Positions 30,733 to 41,034 are shown, counted from the stretch's first letter. The stretch: 64,000 nucleotides of DNA from Pararge aegeria (GCF_905163445.1 NC_053191.1:496001-560000), one strand, 5' to 3'. Made by a program: numbers and translations. The notes: a model not told the origin generated them from the sequence alone.

Positions 30733-31225
30733 AGTTACGATGATGATGATAATGGGACGGTATTTGTGAAAAATTTACTTACCTACCGCTTCTTACTAAG
30801 TAGATACTCGTGATTTATGTTGCTAACAACTAAACTGAATATTAATATTGCGCATACAGGTGAGTCCGCCATGAAACTCGGTTCGTTTATATGTCAACGC
30901 CAATATATTCAGCTGTCATTTGACATTTCAACCGGTATAATTGAGATGTGAACTACAATCTACGTGGGCATTCCACCAGTAAGTTGCGAGGCAGCGTAGA
31001 TGTTTGAAACAGCTGATCCGTAAAACATTTTTTATTACAATAATTTAAGTACAGCCCGTAGTTAAACTATGTTTTTTTAATTATTTCCTTTTTTCTCATC
31101 TACATCAATTTAAAACAAGACCTGCCAACCCGCACTTGAGCTGTGATCTATATCCGTGTTTACTATGAGAGTGACACACGCATACACAGATAATATATTT
31201 ATTTTTTGTATCCTTTTTACAGTTC
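30733..31225. other. No recognised feature
   Basis: A CCTGCCAACCCGCACTTGAG block at 31121 belongs to an unnamed dispersed repeat. The remainder is unremarkable. Confidence 0.3.
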
Positions 31226-31480
31226 GACGACCTCCCTGGCGCAACGGTGAGCGTCGTGAATTTATGTAGGAGGTCCCAGTTCCACCCTAGTTAGTAGTTA
31301 CCACCCTACCGACAAAGACGCTAAGCGATTTAGCGTTCCGGTGCGATGTCGCGTAGAAATCGATAAGGGGTATGACTACCATACTCCCTAACAGGTTAGC
31401 CCGCTGCCATCTTAGACTGCATCATCACTTATTACCAGATGAGTTTGCAGTCGAGGGCTAACTTGTAGTAGAATAAAAAA
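31226..31480 (+). mobile_element. SINE-C with internal deletion
   Basis: Head CTCCCTGGCGCAACGGTGAG is intact. The B box and the following 60 bases are deleted. TAGTTACCACCCTACCGACA, AAGCGATTTAGCGTTCCGGT, CCCTAACAGGTTAGCCCGCT and GGGCTAACTTGTAG with an A tail follow. Confidence 0.85.
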
Positions 31481-31507
31481 AACAGTACATATTTTCTGTA
31501 GCTGAGT

Positions 31508-31590
31508 CTTTTATGGCGCCTTGTGATAAAACCCATTGTGGGAGGAGACCCGTGCCACGTAGTGGGCCGATAATGAGTTAATATCATCAT
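31508..31590 (+). mobile_element. SINE-B, 3' fragment
   Basis: CCCATTGTGGGAGGAGACCC, GTAGTGGGCCGATAATGAGT and a degenerated ATCATCATATGATGA end. Confidence 0.7.
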
Positions 31591-32230
31591 ATGATGATTG
31601 ACTCCCATTAGCGAGGCTTCGAGTCCAGCAGTGGGCCGTTACAGGATTATTAATGTTATGATAGTGATAAGGTATCTTATATTAAAAAATTGATCGCTCG
31701 TCTCGTTAATGAATGTAGACTAGAGTTATGCGCTTGCGCACGCAGTCATGTTTATGCAATACCGATCAATAGAGGGTATTGTTTGCCGGCAGGAATGTTA
31801 TCTGATGATGTGGAGGTGAACTGCTTTCCACTCTCGTGACATTGGAGGTAATATCGTATTTACAGCTGCATATCTTGACTTATTAGCTAGAAGGTGTACA
31901 GAGATCGACCCTTTTCAAATCAAATTACATTTTCTTGGTTAAGTATCTACTATAATTTATTTGCGATTTGTTACATTGACTGTTTTCTTTAATCAATTGT
32001 AATACAATTTGTGTCGATTTATAGCGTCATTAAATTAATATACGAAAAAAACGCGATACAAAATCAACGCGAGCAAATCGAGCGTGATAGCGAAAGTGTT
32101 GTCGTTGAAAGATTTAATCTACAGCGGTCATGTTTTATTTGATACTATCCTGATCCTTTATATAATTATACTGTCCACATTTGTGAGCAGCTATTGGAAA
32201 CTGTTGCCTTGATGAATTAAGGAATCAATT
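31591..32230. other. No recognised feature
   Basis: GTCCAGCAGTGGGCCGTTAC at about 31622 is a common lepidopteran LINE-tail block. The rest is AT-rich with nothing named. Confidence 0.3.
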
Positions 32231-32589
32231 TTCACTTTAGGCGCGACTAGGGAGTAACTCGGATGTTTGTTGTGACGGAAGTAACGCTTACGTTAGACGT
32301 CTCTGTAGTTTCCGCTGTTTAAAAATAATAATTTGGATTGGTCGTAATATATGTCATATACTCAACGCTTCTGGACTTATACGCCAGTTAGTAGGAAATA
32401 TCATAATCAATTAGGATTATTTATTTCCAATATTTTCAAACGGATCAATTGTGAATGGCAAAGTGAATAAAAATTCAACAGTTTAAAATAAAAATTAAAA
32501 TGCTGTTTTCTGACAATCTCCAAATATACTTACTTTTGTAATAAACATTTTACTCTTTCATCAATATATAATAATAAAAGTTTTACTTC
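32231..32589 (+). mobile_element. MITE-1, compact copy
   Basis: ACTTTAGGCGCGACTAGGGA, CGGAAGTAACGCTTACGTTA, GTAGTTTCCGCTGTTTAAAA, ATACGCCAGTTAGTAGG, then a large internal deletion and the right end AAAGTTTTACTTC. The first seven or so bases of the left end are degenerate. Confidence 0.8.
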
Positions 32590-32663
32590 AATCGCGCGTA
32601 AAGGTTACACGCATACACTTTTTTTGAAACAGCACAGCCCGAATGAATAAATAATTTAATAAC

Positions 32664-32893
32664 TAACCAGTGGGCAGCCACCGTGCTTGCTTTCACCGTC
32701 CAAGGGTTCAACTTTGAAGAGTTTCCATGACTGGAAAATGTTTGTGTGATGACCATGAATGTTTTTTATATGTATATTATAAGTATTTATGTATACTATT
32801 TATAAAAATATTCAACATTAATCTTAGTACATAACACAAGCTACGCTTACTTTGGGGCTAGATGGCGATGTGTGTATTGTCGTAGTATATTTT
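32664..32893 (+). mobile_element. SINE-A, mutated head
   Basis: ACCAGTGGGCAGCCACCGTG, CACCGTCCAAGGGTTCAACT, ACTGGAAAATGTTTGTGTGA, ACACAAGCTACGCTTACTTT and GGGGCTAGATGGCGATGTG. The A box is lost, so it is silent. Confidence 0.8.
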
Positions 32894-33284
32894 ATCTTTC
32901 CGCCCGTACACAGATAAGTTGGTGCCACTGTATATTTAAGTTTTACTGCCCAGACTGGTGGTATGTTTATATTGACGCAGCGTGTTTGAGGCCGCCGGTG
33001 ACTCATGTGCGCGCAGCTTTATTCCTCGACAGTGGTGATATACAAAGGGTCCCGTGTTTGTGCGCCTTGTTTACTGAACGAGACGCATCTTATCGTATCC
33101 TCTTATTGATGGGCTTTATCTGTCGTTATGAGAAATTAATGGAGTACATATTCATAATATACTTCGTTTAAGAAAATAATGGGAATTGGGGAAGGATTTT
33201 TAAACAAAAACTATCCGAGCTAGTTATTATGATAAAACAATGAAACAAATTAAAAAACCCCGATTTTCATTAAAATAAGCTTTG
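32894..33284. other. Balanced-composition stretch, unrecognised
   Basis: A 99-codon plus frame (32872-33171) begins in the SINE-A tail and crosses a GC-richer segment. No known motif. A decayed coding element is possible. Confidence 0.3.
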
Positions 33285-33338
33285 TAGCTAATAGGAAAAT
33301 TCTTTTATAATATTGAGGATTACTTAAACGGACGCAGA
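33285..33338 (+). mobile_element. LINE-1 coding-end fragment
   Basis: One frame reads GKFFYNIEDYLNGRRS, matching the LINE-1 terminus SYYNxKDYLNDKKAW. Confidence 0.45.
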
Positions 33339-33340
33339 AG

Positions 33341-33388
33341 TGTCGGTGGTAACTAGCTACGGCCGAAGCCTCCCACTCCCCTATACTT
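33341..33388 (-). mobile_element. SINE-C internal fragment
   Basis: Minus strand AGTGGGAGGCTTCGGCCGTA then GCTAGTTACCACC. Confidence 0.6.
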
Positions 33389-33768
33389 TTGTAAGCATTT
33401 GTTTGATATTAATATGTCATTGTTGTGCCTAAAGCTGGTCAAGAATTTCGAAAGTCAAGGCAGGCAGTAAATTTATGTCTGTATGGAGAGCACGCCGTTG
33501 GGGGCTCATTTTGGTGTTGCAACATTTGTTTATAGTCTTAAAAATTTTATAGCACGCGTTAAAGGTTTAGTACTCGTTCCCTTTTCTGGAGCCATCGTAA
33601 AAACCCTTTTTTGGGACATGCATCCTAGCCGAAAGTAAAACTTAAACCAATTTAGATTCTATAGCGTTTGATTAGGGTCTCTTCTTACACGTAGAGTAAC
33701 TAGGTTGGTATTCATTCAGGAAATAGTAAAAGTTAGTGTAAACTTTTATCGACTCCAAAAATGCGATT
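33389..33768. other. No recognised feature
   Basis: No gene or named repeat. Confidence 0.3.
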
Positions 33769-33905
33769 TGACGACCCTGGCGTAGTGATGAGTGCTGTGG
33801 TCTTACATGTTGTAGGTTCCGGGTTCATATCCTAGCGGGTAATTTTGAAGGCTTCGGTCGTGGGTAGTTAACTCCCTAAGCCAAGCTATTTAGCGTTTCT
33901 TGTAA
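33769..33905 (+). mobile_element. SINE-C, diverged 5' part
   Basis: GACGACCCTGGCGTAGTGAT, GAGTGCTGTGG, a mutated B box GGGTTCATATCC, GAAGGCTTCGGTCGTGG and AAGCTATTTAGCGTTTCTT. Confidence 0.65.
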
Positions 33906-33978
33906 GAGAATAAAAATAATTAGCACCACAGCCGCGCCGTCACGACAACACCGCCGCATGCGCCGCTTCATTTTACCG

Positions 33979-34177
33979 CATATGAATGCAAAAGTGAGTT
34001 TATTTGTCACGCACTAACTAAGCAACTATACAACATTAATATTAGCATAGAGTTAGTTTAGAAGACGGAGATTAACGTAGACTACTTTCAATCCCAGGAA
34101 AACACACGGTTTCACATGGGGTTTGTAATAAACCGTAATAAACGCGGACGAAGTTCATATTTCGGGTACATAGCTAG
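33979..34177 (+). mobile_element. Decayed Helitron of the LEP1 group
   Basis: CATATGAATGCAAAAGTGAG, CCCAGGAAAACACACGGTTT and AACGCGGACGAAGTTCATAT precede TAGCTAG. Termini are eroded. Confidence 0.45.
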
Positions 34178-34618
34178 CCGCCAAAATCACAGATATTGCA
34201 CGATTAATGTAAGATAAAATATCATTTATTCTACAAAAAATAAAAAAAGCTATCAAAACTTACAAATGAGACGCCACGTCAAAATTAACCAAAGAAAAAA
34301 TTTACAAAAGAAGTTTCTATTTCCTGATCATAGATTAGGTGAACGCCACCAAAGACTCATTCGCATCTTCATTAATAGAGATACCAGATAAGGGCGTGTA
34401 TTATAATATTATGTCATATGTGTACCATAATATCGAAGGTACTGGATTACGGTAAACACACAATTGCATAAGATGAACGGATGCTGTCAATAAAACTCCA
34501 TAACGCCATACTGAGACCGATGCCCGACTTTAACGCTCTTTTTGGACACCGCAGATGCTGGCGGCAGGGCTGGCGACTATTTTGGTTGTTTCTGTCCATA
34601 TTTCCTGGCAACTTTTTG
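34178..34618. other. No recognised feature
   Basis: Mixed sequence, nothing named. Confidence 0.3.
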
Positions 34619-35062
34619 GAAGTTATACTTCTTTTGGCGCGTTAGGAAAAAATGATGTATGATAAGGATGAAGTAAATTTTTACTATGCGCGCACACCGT
34701 CACAAAAAACAGTCATCCTGAAGTTAAATTTAAGGTTTGACAGTGTACACTTTCAATTGTCAAAATCTGAGGCTCATTCTGGTGATTTAATTGATTCAAC
34801 TGTTCAAAAATCTCAAATTTCAATGTTGAGTGAAACATGGTTGTCCGATAATGAGTGTTTATTTAATAATGTAGAAATATTTTTTTTGGTGATATTTAAA
34901 TAAACTTTGTTTAGCTAGATAATGCGTTATAATAAAACTATCAATGTATGAAATACCTTTCTTCTATTGTTAGTGTAGTTTTTTTTTACAATCTTAGAAT
35001 AAGGCGAAATATAAAATTGTTGAAAACATTTTTATCTTGTTATGCCAAAGAAGTATAACTTC
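34619..35062 (+). mobile_element. MITE-2, both ends present
   Basis: Starts GAAGTTATACTTCTTTTGGC and ends GCCAAAGAAGTATAACTTC, a clean terminal inverted repeat. Shared interior with the 53549 copy: TTTTTACTATGCGCGCACA, CGTCACAAAAAAC, GAAAACATTTTTATCTTGTT. An 83-codon frame inside is not a transposase. The outer 13 bases GAAGTTATACTTC are themselves nearly palindromic. Confidence 0.8.
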
Positions 35063-35164
35063 TGTCGCGTTTACATAAGTACACAAACGGTTTTTATTAT
35101 TTTGTAGTAGTAGAACTTTCTGTGACCGTGCTTGTCTGGAGAAGTACTACTATCGTGCTTATAT

Positions 35165-35335
35165 TTACCGCAAAGCAGCATTGTCGCAATGTTGTGTTCC
35201 GGTCTGTAAGGCGTGGTCGCCAGTTTTATTACAGGCACATGTTAAGCATCCATCAATAAGTAACTTTTAAAATAAATAAAAATTACATTCCATACAGATG
35301 CCCCACCTGATGGTAAGTGGAAAACCATCGCAGAA
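35165..35335 (+). repeat. Dispersed repeat E
   Basis: TACCGCAAAGCAGCATTGTC, GTGTTCCGGTCTGTAAGGCG, GTTTTATTACAGGCACATGT and CACCTGATGGTAAGTGGAAA. Block order is reversed relative to 16246, so the left portion is in the opposite orientation. Confidence 0.5.
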
Positions 35336-35693
35336 GAATAATTGAGGGTAGAAAATTGAAGGTTAGATCAGCACATGCCAATATAACCTTGTCATTGAAA
35401 ATGGTAGAATGTCGCAATCATCAGAAAATCTATCAATAATATATTTATTTCAGTAGTTATAAATAATCAAGAATGTTAAGAGATTTTCAAAAAAAATATC
35501 CTAATTGATTATGATATTTGCCACTAGCTGGCGTATAAGTCAAGAAGCGTGGAGTATATGACATATACTTACGACCAATCCAAATTATTATTTTTAAATA
35601 GTGGAAACTACACAGACGTCTAACGTAAGAGTTACTTCCGTCAGAAGAAAAATCTAAGTTACTCACTAGTCGCGCCCAAAGAAGTTTTACTTC
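35334..35693 (-). mobile_element. MITE-1, minus orientation
   Basis: Minus strand starts GAAGTAAAACTTCTTTGGGC and GCGACTAGTGAGTAACTTAG, then GTAGTTTCCACTATTTAAAA, ATTGGTCGTAAGTATATG and ATACGCCAGCTAGTGGCAAA, ending with CTAACCTTCAATTTTCTACC. The far terminus is missing. The best preserved left end of the family. Confidence 0.8.
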
Positions 35694-35734
35694 AAAAATA
35701 AATTGTGTCGGTTTGTATGGGGTATTGGTGTACG

Positions 35735-35795
35735 AGTGTGTGTTTGTGTGTGAGAGAGAGTATATGTGTGTGTGTGTCAGTATATATGCGTAGAC
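35735..35795 (+). repeat. GT-rich microsatellite
   Basis: GTGTGTGTTTGTGTGTGAGA and TATGTGTGTGTGTGTCAGTA, an imperfect GT/GA run. Confidence 0.85.
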
Positions 35796-36141
35796 AACAG
35801 CGTGCGTAGTTAACGCTTAGTTTATATACAAACTAAACTTATTTTTTGAAAAATATGAATGCTCGCCAACCCTGTCAATATATCGGATTACGCAACATTA
35901 ATGTGCTGCAGATGGCACGGTGTATTTTAGGGTTAGAGGGATCCGGGGACGCTGTGCGTACCAGGGCACCATGCGTGTAGTAGCAGTGCGGCGTGGGAAG
36001 CGGGGTGTACTTGATATAGTTTGATATTATGCGGGTCAATAACACTATGGGAATACTATGGTAAACTGCCACATTGGTTATGTTTTTTTATGTATTCATT
36101 AAATTACTGATACTATTTATTATGTAGCAACCTTTATTCTA
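35796..36141. other. No recognised feature
   Basis: No gene or named repeat. Confidence 0.3.
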
Positions 36142-36458
36142 GAAGCAGTGATAGCGCAGTGGGTAGGAGCTGGACTTCAATTTCGGGGGGCCGAGTTCGA
36201 ATCCCAGCACGCACCTTTAACTATTTTAAGTTATGTGCGTTTTCAGTAATTACAAATATTACTTGCTTAGACGGTGAAGGAAAACATCGTGAGGAAACCT
36301 GCATGCCTGAGAGTTCTACATATTGTTCTCAAAGGTATGTGGAGTCCACCTATCCGCACTGGGCCAGTGTGGTGGACTACGGCCTTGACCCCTTGCGGCC
36401 TCATGGTGGGAGGAGACCCGCGCCCTATAGTGAGCCATTAATGTGTCGATATGATAAA
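36142..36458 (+). mobile_element. SINE-B, full length with intact Pol III boxes
   Basis: GAAGCAGTGATAGCGCAGTG, GGGGGGCCGAGTTCGAATCC, CAGCACGCACC, GAAGGAAAACATCGTGAGGA, AACCTGCATGCCTGAGAGTT, CACTGGGCCAGTGTGGTGGA, GTGGGAGGAGACCCGC, then the ATATGAT end. Very close to the apparent family consensus, so it may be recent. Confidence 0.9.
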
Positions 36459-37209
36459 CCTGGCTTATTACTACATGTATTGTTTTTATATGTCGGTCTA
36501 ATGGTCACCGTGATCGACTGAGAAGCATTTGATTAACAGACATAATATTGTGCTTACTTTGCTACCGGGTGTTATCACTAACTTAAGATAATAATTCCGC
36601 ATTTGAGTGGAGCATAAGACTACAAGAGGAATAAAGCTCTTAATCCTTGTCTCCTTCGAGAGAGGATGTATGAATGAGGATACTAACACAGTCCTACGCA
36701 CACCGTAGTGTTTGTATACTCATTGCCATACCGCCGTAATGTTTGCAAGTCACGACCGAAGCCTTCCACCAGGCACTGCAATATGTAATGTCATGTATGA
36801 TATAGGCACGTGCCCCAGTTTATCTCATTCATGTGTCACATCCTGGAATGCGATCACACCGTCGCCTCGTGTACGCATGCGCTGCTGCAGTCACATCAAT
36901 TAGAATGGACCTGCGCCCGACTGATAATAACTCTGAATTAAACCATCCATTCACTCATTGATATCGCGAGCATATCTATAACACTGTAGATCATTGGTTA
37001 ACTAGCTTGTTGTGCAGTTTCATATGACATGATGACTAGTGGTTCGCGGCAAACACCGTACCGGTACCGGTACGCTGCTCTGTTTCAAACGCGTCTTTCA
37101 GGGCTAGCACGAGTAAATTATGTGTAACCATTATCTCGTCTATCTCTACAGAAAAATACGAATAAAAGGTAGGGAGATAATTATCTCACACGCAGTGCAA
37201 GTATGACTG
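36459..37209. other. Mostly unrecognised; short repeat pieces
   Basis: 36605-36665 (AAAGCTCTTAATCCTTGTCT, CCTTCGAGAGAGGATG) matches 49750-49800 in reverse. An 18-base palindrome is listed at 37057. GTACGCATGCGCTGC at 36868 is NRF1-like. No gene is seen. Confidence 0.3.
37057..37074. repeat. Perfect 18-bp GC-rich palindrome
   Basis: CGTACCGGTACCGGTACG equals its own reverse complement. It combines ACCGGT, GGTACC and ACCGGT. Confidence 0.9.
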
Positions 37210-37382
37210 CCACTGGTCTAAAACGAAACCCACGACAAACTTAGCCGGGTGATCTTTTTGTTATCACCATCTCACGTTAAATAAAACTTCAAACTAAAGT
37301 TTTCTATTGTTCACGCAGTACACTATGCTTTTTTACTTCATGATAGTTTATCTTTCTTTTGGCGAAAAAATGTTTAACATCG
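37210..37382 (-). mobile_element. LINE-1 3' region, truncated
   Basis: CTGGTCTAAAACGAAACCCA, AACTTAGCCGGGTGATC and GTTATCACCATCTCACG read on the minus strand as LINE-1 UTR. Confidence 0.55.
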
Positions 37383-37456
37383 GTCCAGTACTTTTCGAGC
37401 CTATTGGGAACAAACGAACAAAAAAATCTTTCCTCACTATAATATTAGTATAGATA
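37383..37456 (-). mobile_element. Helitron 5' fragment
   Basis: The minus strand begins CTATACTAATATTATAGTGA, the start of the small Helitron group seen at 47654. It interrupts LINE-1 sequence. Confidence 0.4.
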
Positions 37457-37496
37457 ACATAATAGGACTTTTTAATAAGCTTACGTTAAACGCAAA

Positions 37497-37872
37497 CCAA
37501 GGTCAAAGTCAAATATTTCTTTATTCAAATAGGCACATAGATGGCACTTTTGATGCTTTCATTATATACAAAATATATAATGTACATAGCAGTAAGTAGT
37601 GATGGCGATAACTAAATCGTAAACTTAAAACTAAAGCTCCGAGGGTTCTAAACGCGCCCTGGTCTAAGAAGAAGCCCACAACAAACTTAGCCGAATGTTG
37701 TTTTTGTTATCACCATCTCACATTGTCATTTGAAAATATTTAAGAAGCAACCTGGTTCAAGCAATTGTTCAAACCCAAGCTTTTTTATCGCTTTCGTAAT
37801 CCTTTATACTATAACAGGACTTTTCTAAAAGCTTTCGCTTAATACAAACTTTTTTAGGGACATCCCCAATAT
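37497..37872 (-). mobile_element. LINE-1 3' UTR and coding end
   Basis: Minus strand: AAAAGCTTGGGTTTGAACAA at the stop region, GAGATGGTGATAACAAAAAC, AACTTAGCCG-type block reversed, CAGGGCGCGTTTAGAACCCT, and the tail CTATTTGAATAAAGAAATAT with TTTGACTTTGACC. Confidence 0.7.
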
Positions 37873-38202
37873 ATCAACCGGTAATACTTATATTGTAAAA
37901 TAGTACACAATTTACTTTAAATGAATTGATTATTTTATGTAGTCTAGTGTACTGCACCTTGAACTATTTAGAAAGTCTTGAAGATGTGAATCAGTAGTTA
38001 ACTGTATAATCCTGCAAGCGAATTACCAATTTTATGAAGCCTGCCGAAATTATAAATTCTTCGAATTACCGGGATTGTAATACTGGGACGCGCACATAAA
38101 ATCCCATAGCAAGTCAGTAAGACCTTCATTAAAAAAACGACATTGCGATTTGTAAATAGTTTAGTAAATTTTTAACATTCCACACATCTGTCGAATTCCA
38201 AT
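37873..38202. other. No recognised feature
   Basis: AT-rich; nothing named. Confidence 0.3.
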
Positions 38203-38285
38203 TCAAATTCAAAATTTCTTTATTCATGTGCACAGGCACTTATGAATGGATCATACATAATTGTTTACATAATTGTTTGTAATTT
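38203..38285 (-). mobile_element. LINE-1 tail fragment
   Basis: Minus strand TAAACAATTATGTATGATCC, CATAAGTGCCTGTGCACATG, AATAAAGAAATTTTGAATTT. Confidence 0.65.
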
Positions 38286-38532
38286 CGTGATTTTACGCAA
38301 GTATTTTTTGTCTGTTTGATTGTCCAAGCGAGGTCTCTTACAATATCTTGTTTTGAGCTCTCACGTACCACTTCACTCGGCACTAACCGCACTAACTTAT
38401 TGTTTTATTGTGAATAATCGTTTTTTCACGTTCTCAATAGAATCAATGGAAATCATTGTTTGCGCCCACCTCCGTTATTTTCTCCGATATCGTTTTTGTG
38501 GTGGAAAACGGAATAGTTGGATGGTATCTAGG

Positions 38533-38765
38533 TAAGCGGTGACAGCTTAGTGGGTAAGGGTTCAGTTTTCTTTAGGGGAGGACCGAGTTCGCCCGTCGAA
38601 CTTTTCGGAGTTCTGTGCGTTTCTCATGTTTTCCTTCCTTAATAAAGGTGAAGGAAAACATCGTGAGGAAACCAGCATGCCTGAGACTTCTACATAATGT
38701 TCTGAAGCGTGTGTGAAACCCACCAGTCCGCACTTGGATTGGGTAGGGCTACGCTTAGGTACTAT
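38533..38765 (+). mobile_element. SINE-B with B-box deletion
   Basis: GCGGTGACAGCTTAGTGGGT, GGAGGACCGAGTTCGCCCGT, GGTGAAGGAAAACATCGTGA, ACCAGCATGCCTGAGACTTC. The B box is broken by a deletion. Confidence 0.8.
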
Positions 38766-38845
38766 GGGGCAAGAGTAGTAGTATATTTATATGTTACCAT
38801 ATTTTGATCTGCAGTTACCACACGGCACTTAGCTTCTGTCGACAT

Positions 38846-39122
38846 TATTCACCCATTCCCGGACCACTATAGGTCTTCTCTCAGAATGAGAAGGGTTTAG
38901 GCCGTAGCTCACCACGCTGGTGAAGCGCACTTTGGTAGACTTTACACACCTTTGAGAGCATTATGGAGTAATCTCAGGCATGCAGGTTTTCTTCCACTAT
39001 CAAAGCAAGTGATATTTAATTGCTTAAAAACGCACATAGCTCCGAAAAGTTCAAAATCGATCGAACTCTACCTATCTACTGATCGGAGGCGGAATACTAA
39101 CCACTAGGCTATAACCGCTTCC
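38846..39122 (-). mobile_element. SINE-B, tail-to-tail with the previous one
   Basis: Minus strand GGAAGCGGTTATAGCCTAGT, AAATATCACTTGCTTTGATA, CCTGCATGCCTGAGATTACT, GTGAGCTACGGCCTAAACCC. Its 3' end faces the 3' end of the plus-strand copy 80 bases away. Confidence 0.8.
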
Positions 39123-39823
39123 TTAATGAGTGTTAATGAATAAACGAGTGCTCCCAAATAAATCAATGGCACTCATTAACAGTGCAGCGGTTACGAGTAG
39201 TTAAAAGCCTGTAAAGCTGTCAATTGATCAATGAGCGCAAATCGCGTGGAAGGCAATCGCGCCGCAAGTAATGCATATTTATTGGCAATTACAGCTTGTG
39301 GTTTTATATTCATTACTTTTATAATATTAATGAGATGGAATGCAATTATTATTGGCGCCATTGGTTGTTCATGGTCGCTTACTTTGGGCCTCATTAGAAA
39401 TCTTATGCCCGTTTTCACTAACAACAAACGAACAATGCATTGCCTAAATAAATAACGCGTAATCTAAGTAGACCATACATCATGCGTTCACCAAAAGTTA
39501 TTACAACTTTTTTTTCTTTTGACATCGCTTAAATGATTAGGCATTTCATTTAGTGAAAATGGGCATTAAACACTTTTTATTGGGTTGGCACTTGAGATGG
39601 TATTCTATATCATTATATTTATCTTTTTTTGTTTAGATTATCCTCCCGGAACCCACTGTACATAGGTCAACATTTCGTTTATGGACTTTTTGTGAAATGA
39701 ATTTTATAATTTGTTCTGTGGCGTTGTAACTGGGGACTAAGGCTGTAATTCAGCGTTGTATCATCTTTTGTTTTGTAGAACATATAGGAAGAAGATGAGC
39801 GACAACCTTTTACTTGTTTGTAC
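39123..39823. other. Transposon-free island
   Basis: No repeat recognised. An ATTAATGAGT/ACTCATTAAC inverted pair flanks 39127-39185. Between 39200 and 39450 sequence is complex, with open frames on both strands (74 codons plus, 78 minus) and POU/homeobox-like words (ATGCATAT, ATGCAATTAT, ATTAAT). It is a candidate conserved non-coding element rather than a gene. Confidence 0.25.
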
Positions 39824-39925
39824 GAGGGTACCAAACGCGCCCTGGTCTAAGAAGAAGCCCACAACAAACTTAGCCGGTTGTTATTTTTTTTTCGTTATCA
39901 CCATCTCACATTGTCATTTAAAAAC
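39824..39925 (-). mobile_element. LINE-1 UTR fragment
   Basis: GGTACCAAACGCGCCCTGGT, CTAAGAAGAAGCCCACAACA and GTTATCACCATCTCACATTG, reading as LINE-1 3' UTR on the minus strand. It is nearly identical to the block at 37655-37735. Confidence 0.75.
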
Positions 39926-39957
39926 TATTAAATTAAACTAATTAAACTATTAAATCA

Positions 39958-40225
39958 TTTTGACAGCCGATTGGCGCAGTGGGCAGCGACCTGCTTTCTG
40001 AGTCCAAGGCCGTGGGTTCGATTCCCACAACTGGAAAATGCTTGTGTGATGAACATGAATGTTTTTCAGTGTCTGGGTGTTTATCTGCATATTATAAGTA
40101 TTTATGTGTATTATATTCATAAAAATATTCATCAGCTATCTTAGTACCCATTACACAAGCTACGCTTACTTTGGGGCTAGATAGCGATGTGTGTATTGTC
40201 GTAGTATATTTATTATTTATTTATT
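39958..40225 (+). mobile_element. SINE-A, full length
   Basis: GACAGCCGATTGGCGCAGTG (A box), GGGTTCGATTCCCACAACTG (B box), AAAATGCTTGTGTGATGAAC, TTTTTCAGTGTCTGGGTGTT, ACACAAGCTACGCTTACTTT, GGGGCTAGATAGCGATGTGT, then a TTTATT tail. One base is lost in the head (GACCTGC for GACCCTGC). It could still be transcribed by Pol III. Confidence 0.9.
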
Positions 40226-40354
40226 TAAATCGGAAACCTGAGCCGTAGATACTTCGTCATTATTAAGGATAGCGTATTCGGGGCTTGCATTTATATACCT
40301 GGGCCCATGGCCGTCGGACTCCAAACCTTCATTATGCAGTGTCCCAAAACTTTA

Positions 40355-40445
40355 CATTTCTGGTGACCCAAGAGCTGGCGCTTATCATACCGGACGGGAA
40401 CGCCAAAGAAGCAATACCATCAGCAATTTGGGTACCATAAACAGT
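40355..40445 (-). repeat. Dispersed repeat E, upstream block
   Basis: GGTGACCCAAGAGCTGGCGC, TTATCATACCGGACGGGAAC and CAATTTGGGTACCATAAAC match 42100-42200 in reverse complement. Confidence 0.5.
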
Positions 40446-40492
40446 AAACAGTTAGACAGTTAAACATTTAGTTTAAACAAAAATAACCTACT

Positions 40493-40644
40493 TTAATCCT
40501 TACTGATATTAACAATGCAAAAGTCTGTTTGTTTGTCCTTCCTTTACTGTACCTTTATTTAGTTGAAAGGATTTAGAGAGTCACGAGGTTTGTAAAGGTC
40601 CGTGATAATCGCGGACGGAAAACGCGTGCAACCACTAGTTCTAA
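40493..40644 (+). mobile_element. Decayed small Helitron
   Basis: TCCTTACTGATATTAACAAT at the start, AATCGCGGACGGAAAACGCG and CAACCACTAG then T at the end. It has weak terminal signals and a short length of about 150 bases. Confidence 0.45.
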
Positions 40645-40964
40645 TAATATTGATAAATTAAAAGTAGATAGTAAGTTGTTTTTGTTTATACATATTTAAT
40701 GTTTAAGTATAATAATGTAGTGTTTTGCATTAATTAATATACTGCTATGAAATATGTCTCCCAGTGATTTACCATAGCGCCCACGCAGCCATTTTGTTTT
40801 TTGCGCAACAATTATGTACAAAGCTGTGATGTATCATGAATTATGTTTTTCATTACTTTAATGGCTTCCATGTACATTTATGTACATGGGCGCAATCGAC
40901 GACTGCGTGGAATATTATGTTTATAGCTCCACTTCTCGTTATGAACTATTAAAATAGCTTAAGA
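40645..40964. other. No recognised feature
   Basis: TTATGTACA repeats near 40812 and 40869-40888 (ATGTACATTTATGTACATGG) form a small palindrome. Nothing else is named. Confidence 0.3.
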
Positions 40965-41034
40965 GCAGTTCGGTTGGTTTTTAAATAACCGAAACAAATC
41001 ACTGAAACAAACGAAGTCGTGGGCAACTGCTAGT
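40965..41034 (+). mobile_element. Helitron 3' end fragment
   Basis: GGTTTTTAAATAACCG is a small hairpin; it is followed by AACGAAGTCGTGGGCAACTG and CTAG then T. Confidence 0.5.

Noticed and set aside
39958..40030. tRNA-like A and B boxes that could be called a tRNA gene
   Set aside because: No cloverleaf closes; the head continues into the SINE-A body and the same head recurs at 41434 and 53194. It is a SINE promoter.
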